DNA of 64,000 nt, from contig CACEDU010000001.1 of NCBI GenBank assembly GCA_902558435.1, forward strand, positions 124,001-188,000, written 5' to 3'. The notes beneath the pieces are model-generated. The model worked only from the letters and a program-made list of their open reading frames with translations. It did not search any database and was not told the DNA's origin. A program made the position numbers and the translations under genes. Below, one piece after another: positions 8,941-17,282 of this stretch (the first letter of the stretch is position 1; each line of letters starts with the position of its first letter). This DNA comes from an uncultured Pelagibacteraceae bacterium. Lineage in GTDB: Bacteria; Pseudomonadota; Alphaproteobacteria; Pelagibacterales; Pelagibacteraceae.

Positions 8941-11514
8941 CTAAGCTACCATACTTTCAGCTTTTTGAAGGTCAACAGCAACTAGTTGACTTATCCCTTT
9001 CTCTGGCATTGTAACCCCATATAATCTATCCATTTTTGACATGGTTAATGCATGGTGGGTTACTATTATGAATCTTGTGGAAGTAATTTTTGTTAACTCG
9101 TTTAGAAGATTACAAAATCTAGTAACGTTTGCATCATCAAGTGGAGCATCAACTTCATCTAATACACAGATTGGTGAAGGATTAGTTAAAAATACTGCAA
9201 ATATTAAAGATAATGCAGTCAAAGCCTGTTCACCCCCTGAAAGTAGAGTAATAGATTGAAGTCTTTTACCAGGAGGACTTACTAACATTTCTAAACCAGC
9301 ATCTAGGGGATCATCAGAGTCTACCAATTCTAATTTTGCACTACCTCCATTAAATAAATTTGTATAAACTTCGTTAAACTTTCTATTTACCCTTTCAAAA
9401 GCATCTAAAAGTCTTTCCCGACCTTTTTGGTTTAGTTCCGTGATACTCTCCTTAAGTTTTAATATTGCTGTAACAAGATCCTGTCTGTCTTGTTCCATTT
9501 TCTTTATTTCAGTTTTATATTTTTCAGTTTCATCATCAGCTCTTAAATTAACAGAGCCAAGCTTTTCTCTTTCCCTTTTTTTTTCATCTACCAGTTTCTC
9601 TTGAGTAACTAAATCTGGAAATTCTTCACTTTTTTCAAGATTTGAATAATCAAGTATTTTGCCTTCTTCTAAATTTAACTCTGTCATAACCCTTTCCAAG
9701 AGATCACTTCTTCTTTTTTTAAGGCCATCAATTGTAGCTCCAGAGCTTGCTTTTTTTTCTCTAATTTCAATCGAACTTTCTTTTGTATTATTTAGCTCTA
9801 ACCTTATTTCTGCAATACTATTATCAATTTTTTCAACTAACACTTCATTTTCATTTTTTTCATTTTCTGAAATCCTTAAATTTTCAGAAATCTTTCCTTT
9901 TTTTTCTGCTTGAGATTGAGGTTGTTTTTCTAGCACATTTAGTTTTTCTTCTAATTTATTTTTTCTACTGTTTAATTCATTAACCATTTTTTCAGAATTA
10001 ATTAATAGATTTTGCCAACTTTCAAATTCTTGATCAATAATACTTATTCTCTCTTTTCTTTTTACAGATTCTCTTTTTATATTTTGGTTTTTACTATAAG
10101 TTTCTGCGTACTCATCTTGCAATTTCTTAATTTGATCACTTTTAGAAGTTAAATTTACAATAGTATTATCACTTTCAAAATCTTTAACTTTCATAGTTAA
10201 ATAAGATAAATTAATTATACACTCATCTAAAATTTTTAATATTTGCTGATTTTTATTTTCTGAAATTAATTTTTTAACTTCCTCAATTTGACTTTTTAAA
10301 TTGTTGATTATTTCATTACTTTTTTTTAAAGACTCTGCACTAAAACTCTCAAGCAAAACATCCATTCTATCTTGTTCTTTTTTTAATTTTAATTTAGAAC
10401 TTTCCAAGTCTTCATTTGATAACTTCTCAGTCTCATAATATTTTGAGTCTGTATCAATTAAGATATTTCTTTCCTCTTTAAGTCTTTTTTCATTTGAATT
10501 TGCGTCAATTACAATACTTTTTTCTCTATCTATATCTTCGTTTATAACTTTTATAGAATTTTTTATTGTTTTTATTTCCTCGTTTATCCTTGTATTTGCC
10601 TCATCCAAAGCTTTAAGCTCAAGATTTAATCTTTGTATCTTAGACAAATTTTCTATATTCTTTTGTCTGATTGGCTCAACTCTTTCAAGATTGTTTTTAA
10701 TTTTAATCTCTAACTCATTAATTTGCTTATTAAATTCCTCTACCTTCACGTCTGCCTCATTATTCACTTCATTTTCTAAACTGATTTCTTTGTCAATTTC
10801 TACAAGTCTTAAATAATATAGACCTGCTTCTACTTTTTTTATTTCTTCAGAAATTAATTTATATTTTGCTGCTTCCTCTGCTTGTTTTTCTAAATTTGCC
10901 AATTGTTTTTCTTGTTGCCGTCTTAGTTCGTCTGCTCTTTTTAGATTATTTTCTGCCGCTCCTAATCTGATCTCAGCTTCATGCCTTCTAACATGAAGTC
11001 CTGCTATTCCAGCAGCTTCTTCAAGTATAGCCCTTCTATCAGATGGTTTTGCAGTAACTAATGCACCTATTCTTCCTTGACTTATCAATGATGGTGAATG
11101 AGCTCCAGTGGACAGATCTGCAAAAAACATTTGGGCATCTTTTGCTCTAACTTCTTTATTATTTATATAAAACTTTGAACCTTTATCTTTTTCAATTTTT
11201 CTCCGAATTTCTATTTCATCTAAATCGTTATATTGATGTGGACCATCTTTATTTTCATTATTTAAACTTAAAACTACTTCAGCAATATTCTTTGACGGTT
11301 TATTTGATGTACCTGAAAATATAACATCTTCCATTCCCGAACCTCTCATACTTTTTGCCGAGGTTTCTCCCATACACCATCTAAGAGATTCAACTATATT
11401 TGACTTGCCACAACCGTTTGGACCAACAATTCCTGTAAGACCTTTTTCAATGAGGAAATTTGTTTTTTCAGCAAATGACTTAAAGCCATTTAATTGAATT
11501 TTTTTAAACTCCAT
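8941..11514 (-). CDS. smc: Chromosome segregation SMC ATPase, short form
   Basis: Chromosome condensation and segregation ATPase. The N-terminus is the SMC head with Walker A GPNGCGKSN (about residues 31-39) and the Q-loop region SQGRIG. The C-terminus has the signature LLSGGEQALTALSLIFA and Walker B ICVLDEVDAPLDDANV, followed by the FIIVTHH switch. Between the heads there is almost only charged coiled coil. The total is 857 aa against about 1150 for usual bacterial SMC. I cannot find the glycine-rich hinge sequence near the middle. Neighbours (DUF721, dsbA, mutY) match the alphaproteobacterial order, so this is the housekeeping SMC and not RecN or SbcC. Confidence 0.9.
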   Translation of the reverse strand: MEFKKIQLNGFKSFAEKTNFLIEKGLTGIVGPNGCGKSNIVESLRWCMGETSAKSMRGSGMEDVIFSGTSNKPSKNIAEVVLSLNNENKDGPHQYNDLDEIEIRRKIEKDKGSKFYINNKEVRAKDAQMFFADLSTGAHSPSLISQGRIGALVTAKPSDRRAILEEAAGIAGLHVRRHEAEIRLGAAENNLKRADELRRQQEKQLANLEKQAEEAAKYKLISEEIKKVEAGLYYLRLVEIDKEISLENEVNNEADVKVEEFNKQINELEIKIKNNLERVEPIRQKNIENLSKIQRLNLELKALDEANTRINEEIKTIKNSIKVINEDIDREKSIVIDANSNEKRLKEERNILIDTDSKYYETEKLSNEDLESSKLKLKKEQDRMDVLLESFSAESLKKSNEIINNLKSQIEEVKKLISENKNQQILKILDECIINLSYLTMKVKDFESDNTIVNLTSKSDQIKKLQDEYAETYSKNQNIKRESVKRKERISIIDQEFESWQNLLINSEKMVNELNSRKNKLEEKLNVLEKQPQSQAEKKGKISENLRISENEKNENEVLVEKIDNSIAEIRLELNNTKESSIEIREKKASSGATIDGLKKRRSDLLERVMTELNLEEGKILDYSNLEKSEEFPDLVTQEKLVDEKKREREKLGSVNLRADDETEKYKTEIKKMEQDRQDLVTAILKLKESITELNQKGRERLLDAFERVNRKFNEVYTNLFNGGSAKLELVDSDDPLDAGLEMLVSPPGKRLQSITLLSGGEQALTALSLIFAVFLTNPSPICVLDEVDAPLDDANVTRFCNLLNELTKITSTRFIIVTHHALTMSKMDRLYGVTMPEKGISQLVAVDLQKAESMVA

Positions 11515-11522
11515 TCAATGAC

Positions 11523-12104
11523 TTATATCAGTTTTTCAATATATTTTTTTAATTTTTTATAGTTTTTTGGATTTTCGAACTTTTCATCATTGATAATAAG
11601 TGTTGGAGTTGCCTCTATTTTGTAGTTTTTTGCACCATCGATTCGGTCTTCTAAAATAAAATCCTCGATTTTTGAATCTGAGATACACTTATCAAAATCT
11701 AATTTGAAATTAGATTCTTGAACTACTCTTTTTAAATTTTTATTGAGATCCTCTATTGTACTTCCTCTAACCCAGCTACTTTGATTTTTGTATAATTCAT
11801 GAAGTATATCTGATTTTCCATCATTCCTACAATGAGCTATTTTTGCTGCATTAAATGCAGCAATGTCTAAAGGAAAATTTCTGAACTCAATTGAAATTAA
11901 ACCATTATCAATAAAATCTTTTTTTAAACTAGGATAAACATTTTTATGAAAATCTGCACAATGACTACAAGTTAAAGACTCGAACACAATGAGTTTTACT
12001 TTTGCATCAACATTACCTTCTTTAATATGTTTAATTTCTGCTGTTGCGTTAAAACTAATAATAAAAAATGATATTATTAAGACTTTTATTAAAATTTTGT
12101 TCAT
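11523..12104 (-). CDS. DsbA-family periplasmic thiol oxidoreductase
   Basis: Predicted periplasmic disulfide oxidoreductase. A signal peptide (about residues 1-22, ending TATAE-like) is followed by a thioredoxin fold with active site CSHC in SLTCSHCADFH. The cis-Pro motif EATPTLIIN lies near the C-terminus. The 193-residue length fits DsbA-like thioredoxin_4 proteins. The ATG overlaps the upstream DUF721 stop (ATGA). The position between DUF721 and smc is conserved in alphaproteobacteria. Whether it is an oxidase or an isomerase cannot be told from sequence. Confidence 0.85.
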   Translation of the reverse strand: MNKILIKVLIISFFIISFNATAEIKHIKEGNVDAKVKLIVFESLTCSHCADFHKNVYPSLKKDFIDNGLISIEFRNFPLDIAAFNAAKIAHCRNDGKSDILHELYKNQSSWVRGSTIEDLNKNLKRVVQESNFKLDFDKCISDSKIEDFILEDRIDGAKNYKIEATPTLIINDEKFENPKNYKKLKKYIEKLI

Positions 12105-12580
12105 CTTGTTTTAAATATTTTATTTAACTCTAATAAAGAATGTTTAATTTTATCATTCTTAATATTAGTAATCTTCTTAATATTTTTGCTTTTTGTCGCA
12201 TTATTAATTTTATTATCTTTAGTTTTTTTGAATTCTCCCTCAAAGGTCTTTAACCTTATGTTATCGACCACATTATAACCGAAAAAAATATTTATTTTTT
12301 TTAAAATTTCTTTCTTAGAATATTCAAGGTCAACTTCATTTCCCCTTTTAACCATTATGCTTAAATAGCTTCCATTTAATTTCGAATTTTTATAAGATAT
12401 CGGATAGCAAACATTAAATAATTCTTTTCCAACAAGAAATTTCCAATTATCAAGGGTATTTGAATAAATTTGGCCTTTTTTATTTAATATTCTTTTTGCT
12501 TCTTGGGGCAAAGTATCTTTAAAAGATCTTAGTCCTTGAACAGATTTATTTCTCTGCTTAGTATTATATTTAAAATTCAT
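12101..12580 (-). CDS. DUF721 / DciA-like protein
   Basis: Short protein with the DUF721 core: a helix followed by DNWKFLVGKELFNVCYPIS, then YLSIMVKRGNEVDLEY and a C-terminal IFFGYNVVDNIRLK segment. The family includes DciA, the loader of replicative helicase DnaB in many bacteria that lack DnaC. Alphaproteobacterial members are divergent, so the role is inferred. At 159 aa it has a Lys/Asn-rich tail. Its ATG directly abuts the ATG of mutY on the other strand (CATATG), leaving no intergenic DNA. Confidence 0.75.
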   Translation of the reverse strand: MNFKYNTKQRNKSVQGLRSFKDTLPQEAKRILNKKGQIYSNTLDNWKFLVGKELFNVCYPISYKNSKLNGSYLSIMVKRGNEVDLEYSKKEILKKINIFFGYNVVDNIRLKTFEGEFKKTKDNKINNATKSKNIKKITNIKNDKIKHSLLELNKIFKTR

Positions 12581-13567
12581 ATGACAAGTCGAAACATACC
12601 AAATAAAATTTTAAAATGGTACGACAATAATAAACGAAATCTTCCTTGGCGAAAAAAAGTATCCAAAAGTCAAAAAGAATATTTCACTTTGGTAAGTGAA
12701 TTTATGTTACAACAAACTCAAGTTAAGACAGTAATTCCATATTTTGAAAATTTTACCTCAAAAATCCCAAATTTAAAAAGTTTATCAAGGGTTAGTGATG
12801 TCAAATTGATGAAATATTGGGAGGGATTGGGATACTATTCAAGAGCAAGAAATCTCAAAAAATCAGCAAAACTAATTCAAAATAAATTTAGGGGAAAGCT
12901 TCCAAATAATGAGGAAGGTTTAAAATCATTACCTGGGGTAGGAGATTATACTTCAAAAGCAATTATGGCAATTGCATTCAACAATAAAATAATTCCATTA
13001 GATGGAAATGTTGAAAGAATTTTGAAAAGAGTATTTTATTTAAAAAAAGAAAAAGAAATTTCTAAAGAAAATTTACTTAAAAAAAAATCCTTTTTTGGGG
13101 AAACAAATAGAGCTAGTGACTATGCTCAAGCCATTATGGAAATAGGTGCATTAATTTGCAAACCAACTAAACCATATTGTGATCAATGTCCAATTTCAAG
13201 AAATTGTAAATCATTTAAAAAAAATGATTTTGAAATTGTTAAAATAAATAAATTTAACAAACAAAAATTCTTTGAAGCAAATATTTTTCAAAATAAGAGG
13301 AACAATTATTATCTTTTAAAAAACAGAAAATTTAATTTTTTAAAAGATATGCCTATATTTCCAATGAATGAGATACCTAAGATTAAATTTAAAAATCACA
13401 TTGGAAAAAGGATTAATATTAAAATGTCAAATATGGATATGAGGATTGCAATTACTATGAAAAATAAATTGCCTGAAAAGAGCAATGGTTTTTTTGTAGA
13501 TGTTAAAGATTTAAGTAATTTGACTTTGCCCTCATTTACAAAGAAAATACTTAATTCAATTAGATAA
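12581..13567 (+). CDS. mutY: A/G-specific adenine DNA glycosylase
   Basis: Removes adenine paired with 8-oxoguanine. The motifs are SEFMLQQTQV with the catalytic Glu, the helix-hairpin-helix LPGVGDYTSKAI, the catalytic Asp in PLDGNVERILKR, and the 4Fe-4S cysteines in CKPTKPYCDQCPISRNC (C-x6-C-x2-C-x5-C). The C-terminal NUDIX-like domain is short and divergent. The ATG at 12581 is chosen because MTSRNIPNKILKWYDNNKRN aligns with normal MutY N-termini. An upstream in-frame TTG at 12536 would run far into the opposite gene. Confidence 0.92.
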   Translation: MTSRNIPNKILKWYDNNKRNLPWRKKVSKSQKEYFTLVSEFMLQQTQVKTVIPYFENFTSKIPNLKSLSRVSDVKLMKYWEGLGYYSRARNLKKSAKLIQNKFRGKLPNNEEGLKSLPGVGDYTSKAIMAIAFNNKIIPLDGNVERILKRVFYLKKEKEISKENLLKKKSFFGETNRASDYAQAIMEIGALICKPTKPYCDQCPISRNCKSFKKNDFEIVKINKFNKQKFFEANIFQNKRNNYYLLKNRKFNFLKDMPIFPMNEIPKIKFKNHIGKRINIKMSNMDMRIAITMKNKLPEKSNGFFVDVKDLSNLTLPSFTKKILNSIR

Positions 13568-13571
13568 ATTA

Positions 13572-14702
13572 ATGAAAAAAATTGCAATTGTTGGTGGAGG
13601 AATATCGGGGTTATATTTTGCAAATATTTTAAATAGTCAAAAAAATTTTGAGTATAAAATATTTGAAAAAAAAGATAATTATAATTTCCAAGACGGTTAT
13701 GGAATTCAATTATCAGTTAATAGTATTAAGTTATTAAATAGTATAGGTTTTAAAAATCTACCCGCATCTGAAGTAAGCTTTCCGTCAAAAGTGAATTTTA
13801 TACAAGCAAATAACTCTAAAAAAATTTGCGATATAGACCTTACACAATTTAATGATCCATTTAATCGATACACAACATTAAAAAGATCAACATTATTAGA
13901 ATTTTTATTTAAGAATGTTCCTAAAAATCAGATTAAATTTAATTCAAATATAACAAAAATAGAAAATGCGAATAATTTCAAAATTATTTTGAATGAAAAC
14001 ACAAATGAGGAATTTGATTACTTGATAATTGCTGATGGTATTTTTTCAAAAACGAAGTCATTAATATTGAATGAAATTACAAGTCCAAAATATAACCTTA
14101 ATGTTGCTCTTCGAGGTAAATTAATAGGTGATTACGGTGCTAATATATCTATATATATGGGATCAAATTGCCACTATGTAATCTATCCAGTTAATCAAAA
14201 TAATGAATATAATTTTGTAGCTATCATAAAAAAAAAATTATCATCAGACGAACTAAGAAATTATGGTTTATTCAAATCGGAAGAGTTTTTAGGGTCCCTG
14301 AGATCAAGTTTGCAAAAAACATCAAAAATAAGCTTTGAAAATTTAAGAGAATTAAAATCTTTCCCTGTTTACGTAAGCATGAACTTCCCAAATTTAAATA
14401 AAAAAAATATATTTTTGTCAGGTGATGCTCTGTTTACTTTTCCACCATCATTTGCTCAAGGGGCGTCCCAGAGTATTGAAACTGCAAACGATATATTAAA
14501 AAGTATTTTAAATGGTTCAAATGAATACTATCAAAAAAGAATTGAAAATATTTACTCTATAAATAATAAATCAAAATTTAACAATTTTTCATTCCATTTA
14601 TCAAATCCTATAAGTGTCTTTTTTAGAAATAATATTTTGAAGTTTCTCTCAAAAAATAAAATATTTCTTGAAAATTATTTGGGTAAAATTTATAGAAGTT
14701 AA
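13572..14702 (+). CDS. FAD-dependent monooxygenase, substrate unknown
   Basis: Flavin hydroxylase of the PHBH/UbiH-like fold. The N-terminal FAD motif is KIAIVGGGISGLYFAN with the acidic end IFEK. The second flavin-binding motif is IFLSGDALFTFPPSFAQGAS, at about residues 280-298. The 376-residue length fits single-component aromatic hydroxylases. It follows mutY by 4 bases. It might act on ubiquinone precursors or on an aromatic substrate; the sequence does not decide. Its stop shares the tetranucleotide TTAA with the stop of ccrM on the other strand. Confidence 0.75.
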   Translation: MKKIAIVGGGISGLYFANILNSQKNFEYKIFEKKDNYNFQDGYGIQLSVNSIKLLNSIGFKNLPASEVSFPSKVNFIQANNSKKICDIDLTQFNDPFNRYTTLKRSTLLEFLFKNVPKNQIKFNSNITKIENANNFKIILNENTNEEFDYLIIADGIFSKTKSLILNEITSPKYNLNVALRGKLIGDYGANISIYMGSNCHYVIYPVNQNNEYNFVAIIKKKLSSDELRNYGLFKSEEFLGSLRSSLQKTSKISFENLRELKSFPVYVSMNFPNLNKKNIFLSGDALFTFPPSFAQGASQSIETANDILKSILNGSNEYYQKRIENIYSINNKSKFNNFSFHLSNPISVFFRNNILKFLSKNKIFLENYLGKIYRS

Positions 14703-15772
14703 TTTGTAGGTCTTAGTCTTTGTCGCAAATCATCAATTGGTTTTAAAGAATTTCCAGATTTATAATGCCAAAATGTCCATCCATTACAACTTTCAGCACC
14801 AATAATCTTTGCTGCCACTTTATGGATTGATCCCTCTGATTGTTGATATTTTATACTACCATCTACCATAATTTTCGCATTTACTTTTTTCTTTTGGTCG
14901 TAAATTACTGTTCCAGGTTTAATCAGACCCATTTCAACTAATGATCCAAAAGGAATTCTTGGTTTAGTTCTGTTATTTTGTAGAGTATCTAAATATTCAT
15001 CTTTTATGATATTCGTATTCTCTAATCTTTTCATTGTAGCATAGAAATAATATTTTTCTTTTTCAATTCCAAAATAATTTCTACCTAATTTTTTTGAAAC
15101 AACAGCTGTAGTACCTGATCCTAAAAATGGATCCAAAATGAAATCATTTTTGTTAGATGAGGCTAATATAATTCTATGAATTAAAGATTCTGGCTTTTGT
15201 GTAGAATGAACTTTTTTTCCATTTTTTTTTAATCTTTCTTTTCCGTTACAGATTGGGAGATTCCATGTTGATCTCATCTGCAAGTCATCATTTAAACATT
15301 TTAATGATTGATAATTAAAGGTATATTTGGATCCTTCACTCTTTGAGGCCCAAATAAGCGTTTCATGTGCATTGGTAAACCTGGTTCCTCTAAAATTTGG
15401 CATTGGATTATTTTTATTCCAAATTACATCATTTAGTATCCAAAAACCCATATTTTGGATTGCAGTACCTACTCTAAATATATTGTGGTAGCTACCTATA
15501 ACCCAAATTGTTCCATTTTTTTTTAAAATTCTTTTACATTCTTTTAGCCACCTAAAAGTAAATTCATCATAACTTTTAAAACTTTCAAATTGATCCCATT
15601 TATCATCAACAGCATCTACTTTAGATCTATCTGGTCTACTTAATTCTTTTTTTAATTGAAGGTTATACGGAGGGTCAGCAAATATAAGATCAAAAGTTTC
15701 GTCAGGAATTTTTTTTAATTCCTTTAAACTATCTCCATTAATAATTTTATTTTTAAAATTTTTAACACTCAT
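14699..15772 (-). CDS. ccrM: CcrM-type adenine DNA methyltransferase (GANTC)
   Basis: Cell-cycle DNA methylase that methylates adenine in GANTC after the replication fork passes. Beta-class motif order is seen: catalytic FADPPYNL near residues 31-38, then the SAM motif LDPFLGSGTT in the middle. The C-terminal RAMA-type domain runs from IPFGSLVEMGLIKPG to the end and contains the WTFWHYKSG core found in CcrM. The 357-residue length is normal. The target GANTC is inferred from the family. The upstream region has a promoter with GANTC sites inside it (separate entry), suggesting methylation feedback. Confidence 0.92.
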   Translation of the reverse strand: MSVKNFKNKIINGDSLKELKKIPDETFDLIFADPPYNLQLKKELSRPDRSKVDAVDDKWDQFESFKSYDEFTFRWLKECKRILKKNGTIWVIGSYHNIFRVGTAIQNMGFWILNDVIWNKNNPMPNFRGTRFTNAHETLIWASKSEGSKYTFNYQSLKCLNDDLQMRSTWNLPICNGKERLKKNGKKVHSTQKPESLIHRIILASSNKNDFILDPFLGSGTTAVVSKKLGRNYFGIEKEKYYFYATMKRLENTNIIKDEYLDTLQNNRTKPRIPFGSLVEMGLIKPGTVIYDQKKKVNAKIMVDGSIKYQQSEGSIHKVAAKIIGAESCNGWTFWHYKSGNSLKPIDDLRQRLRPTN

Positions 15773-15785
15773 TTTTTAATTATTA

Positions 15786-15814
15786 ATTAGACTCCAGAGA
15801 AGAGTCTGCGTCAA
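15786..15814 (-). promoter_or_regulatory. ccrM promoter with embedded GANTC sites
   Basis: On the minus strand TTGACG (15809-15814) and TCTAAT (15786-15791) are 17 bases apart, which gives a good sigma-70 promoter. The start point is expected near 15779, about 7 bases before the ccrM ATG. GANTC sites lie at 15790-15794 (touching the -10) and 15802-15806 (spacer). A third is upstream at 15834-15838. The first two form an AGACTC-N7-GAGTCT inverted repeat. Confidence 0.65.
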
Positions 15815-15847
15815 CCTGTGATTGAATTATTTTGAGTCTACTTGTTG

Positions 15848-16426
15848 CTATTTTCTTTTAAGACTCAATATGTTGTGTATTGGATTGAATGTTTTGCGAT
15901 GAAACCTAGTTATCCCATATTTTCTTATAGCGTTAATATGATCTTTGGTTCCATAACCTGCATTTACATCCCATTTGTATTTTTTGAAACTTTCTGACAT
16001 TTTGAGTATCATCTTATCTCTTGATACTTTTGCAACAATTGATGCTGCAGATATTTCTTTTATTTTTTGATCTCCTTTGATTATAGTTTTTGTAATATAA
16101 TTATTCAAATCTGGCGATTTATTTCCATCAACAAGCACTAAATTTGGTTTAACTTTTAGTTTTTTTATTGCTCTCCTCATAGCTAATAGACTTGCATTTA
16201 ATATATTAAGTGTTTCTATTTCCCTAATTGAAGCTGATCCAATAGCCCAAATTGAATTTTTTTTTATATACTTAGATAATTTTTCTCTCTCAATTTTTTT
16301 CAATTTTTTGGAGTCTTTAATTTCTTTTTTATTTATTTTAGTATTAAATATTACTGCTGCTGCATAAACTGGACCAATCAAACTACCTCTACCAACTTCG
16401 TCAACACCAGCAACAATTTTTTTCAT
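15848..16426 (-). CDS. rnhB: Ribonuclease HII
   Basis: Cleaves at single ribonucleotides and RNA primers in DNA. The N-terminal GVDEVGRGSLIGPVYAAAV carries the catalytic Asp-Glu pair. ILVDGNKSPD-like LVLVDGNKSPD and ISAASIVAKVSRDK carry the other conserved residues. It is 192 aa. The ATG overlaps the TGA of a small upstream gene (ATGA), so the two are likely coupled. Confidence 0.93.
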   Translation of the reverse strand: MKKIVAGVDEVGRGSLIGPVYAAAVIFNTKINKKEIKDSKKLKKIEREKLSKYIKKNSIWAIGSASIREIETLNILNASLLAMRRAIKKLKVKPNLVLVDGNKSPDLNNYITKTIIKGDQKIKEISAASIVAKVSRDKMILKMSESFKKYKWDVNAGYGTKDHINAIRKYGITRFHRKTFNPIHNILSLKRK

Positions 16427-16560
16427 TGAGCAATAAAAAAATGATATAAAAATATTCCAATTATTAATCCTTTAATGAATGTGATCCACAATAATCCATA
16501 ATTTGAAATATTCAGTTTCTCTTTCCACCAACTTATATATTTTTTATGTATTTTTATCAT
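16423..16560 (-). CDS. 45-residue single-helix membrane protein
   Basis: A small frame from ATG at 16560 to TGA at 16423-16425. It starts MIKIHKKYISWWKEK, continues through a hydrophobic helix (roughly residues 23-42) and ends FFIAQ. The TGA overlaps the rnhB ATG in the 4-base ATGA pattern used elsewhere in this window. It fills what would otherwise be a 140-base gap between the UDG gene and rnhB. A basic, tryptophan-containing N-terminus plus one helix suggests an inner membrane microprotein. I do not recognise the family. Confidence 0.6.
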   Translation of the reverse strand: MIKIHKKYISWWKEKLNISNYGLLWITFIKGLIIGIFLYHFFIAQ

Positions 16561-16567
16561 TTTAGAT

Positions 16568-17272
16568 TTAAACAGATATTTTTAATTCATCTATTTTTTT
16601 TCTGATTAATTTTAAATCAGCCCAAGAATATTTTTTTTGATCAGCTTGTCTTAATAAGTAAGCAGGATGAAATGTAATCATTGTCAAATATGTTTTGTTA
16701 TGAATGATTAGTTCTTTCCAAACACCTCTTTCTTTTGAAATTTTAATTTTGGAACCAAAAAGTGACTCCATTGCTGTACTACCCATTAGAATTAAAATTT
16801 TAGGATCAATTATTGCAATATGTTGCCTAAGGTAATTTGAGTATCTATTTATTTCTGATGGCTCAGGCTTTCTATTATTTGGTGGTCTATAATTTACAAC
16901 ATTAGTTATATAAATATTGTTCCTTTTTATCTGAATTGCCTCTAGCATTTTGTTTAATAATATTCCTGCATCTCCGACAAAAGGTTTTCCTTGTTCATCT
17001 TCTTTTTGCCCAGGTCCTTCGCCTATAATCATAATTTTACTTTGATTGTTCCCATCAGCAAATACTAATTGCTTAGCATTTTTTTTCAGCTCACAATTAT
17101 CTATATTTTCAATTTCACTTCTCAATTTAGAAAGTAGTTTAATCTTATCTTCTAGTTTTGGTTTAGTTTTAAGTCTATTGATTGGTTTATCATTAAATAT
17201 ATACTCAATTTCGTTTGAGTTAAGCTTTTCAAGGTTTAAAATGTCATTTTGATTTTTGAAGTTTAAAGTCAT
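16568..17272 (-). CDS. Uracil-DNA glycosylase superfamily protein (type 4/5-like)
   Basis: Removes uracil from DNA, or a related base. Motif A is MIIGEGPGQKEDEQGKPFVG (from about residue 87). YITNVVNYRPPNNRKP follows, and the C-terminal motif is TFHPAYLLRQ. The 234-residue length includes an N-terminal extension of about 60 residues, as seen in alphaproteobacteria. Of the four cysteines that bind the 4Fe-4S cluster in family 4 enzymes only one remains (DNCELK). The two in the RPP region are replaced by Tyr or lost, so this copy probably has no cluster. Its start is 10 bases from the divergent TPR gene. Confidence 0.82.
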   Translation of the reverse strand: MTLNFKNQNDILNLEKLNSNEIEYIFNDKPINRLKTKPKLEDKIKLLSKLRSEIENIDNCELKKNAKQLVFADGNNQSKIMIIGEGPGQKEDEQGKPFVGDAGILLNKMLEAIQIKRNNIYITNVVNYRPPNNRKPEPSEINRYSNYLRQHIAIIDPKILILMGSTAMESLFGSKIKISKERGVWKELIIHNKTYLTMITFHPAYLLRQADQKKYSWADLKLIRKKIDELKISV

Positions 17273-17282
17273 AAATTCAGAT

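Noticed and set aside
8620-8985. 121-codon plus-strand frame
   Set aside because: Antisense to atpI and the ends of smc and atpB, all of which have clear family motifs.
12536-12580. Upstream TTG extension of mutY
   Set aside because: It would add 15 residues not found in MutY and overlap the coding start of the opposite gene.
15776-15786. TTAA repeats before ccrM as a CtrA box
   Set aside because: The two TTAA elements are 3 bases apart, not the 7 needed for the TTAA-N7-TTAA site.
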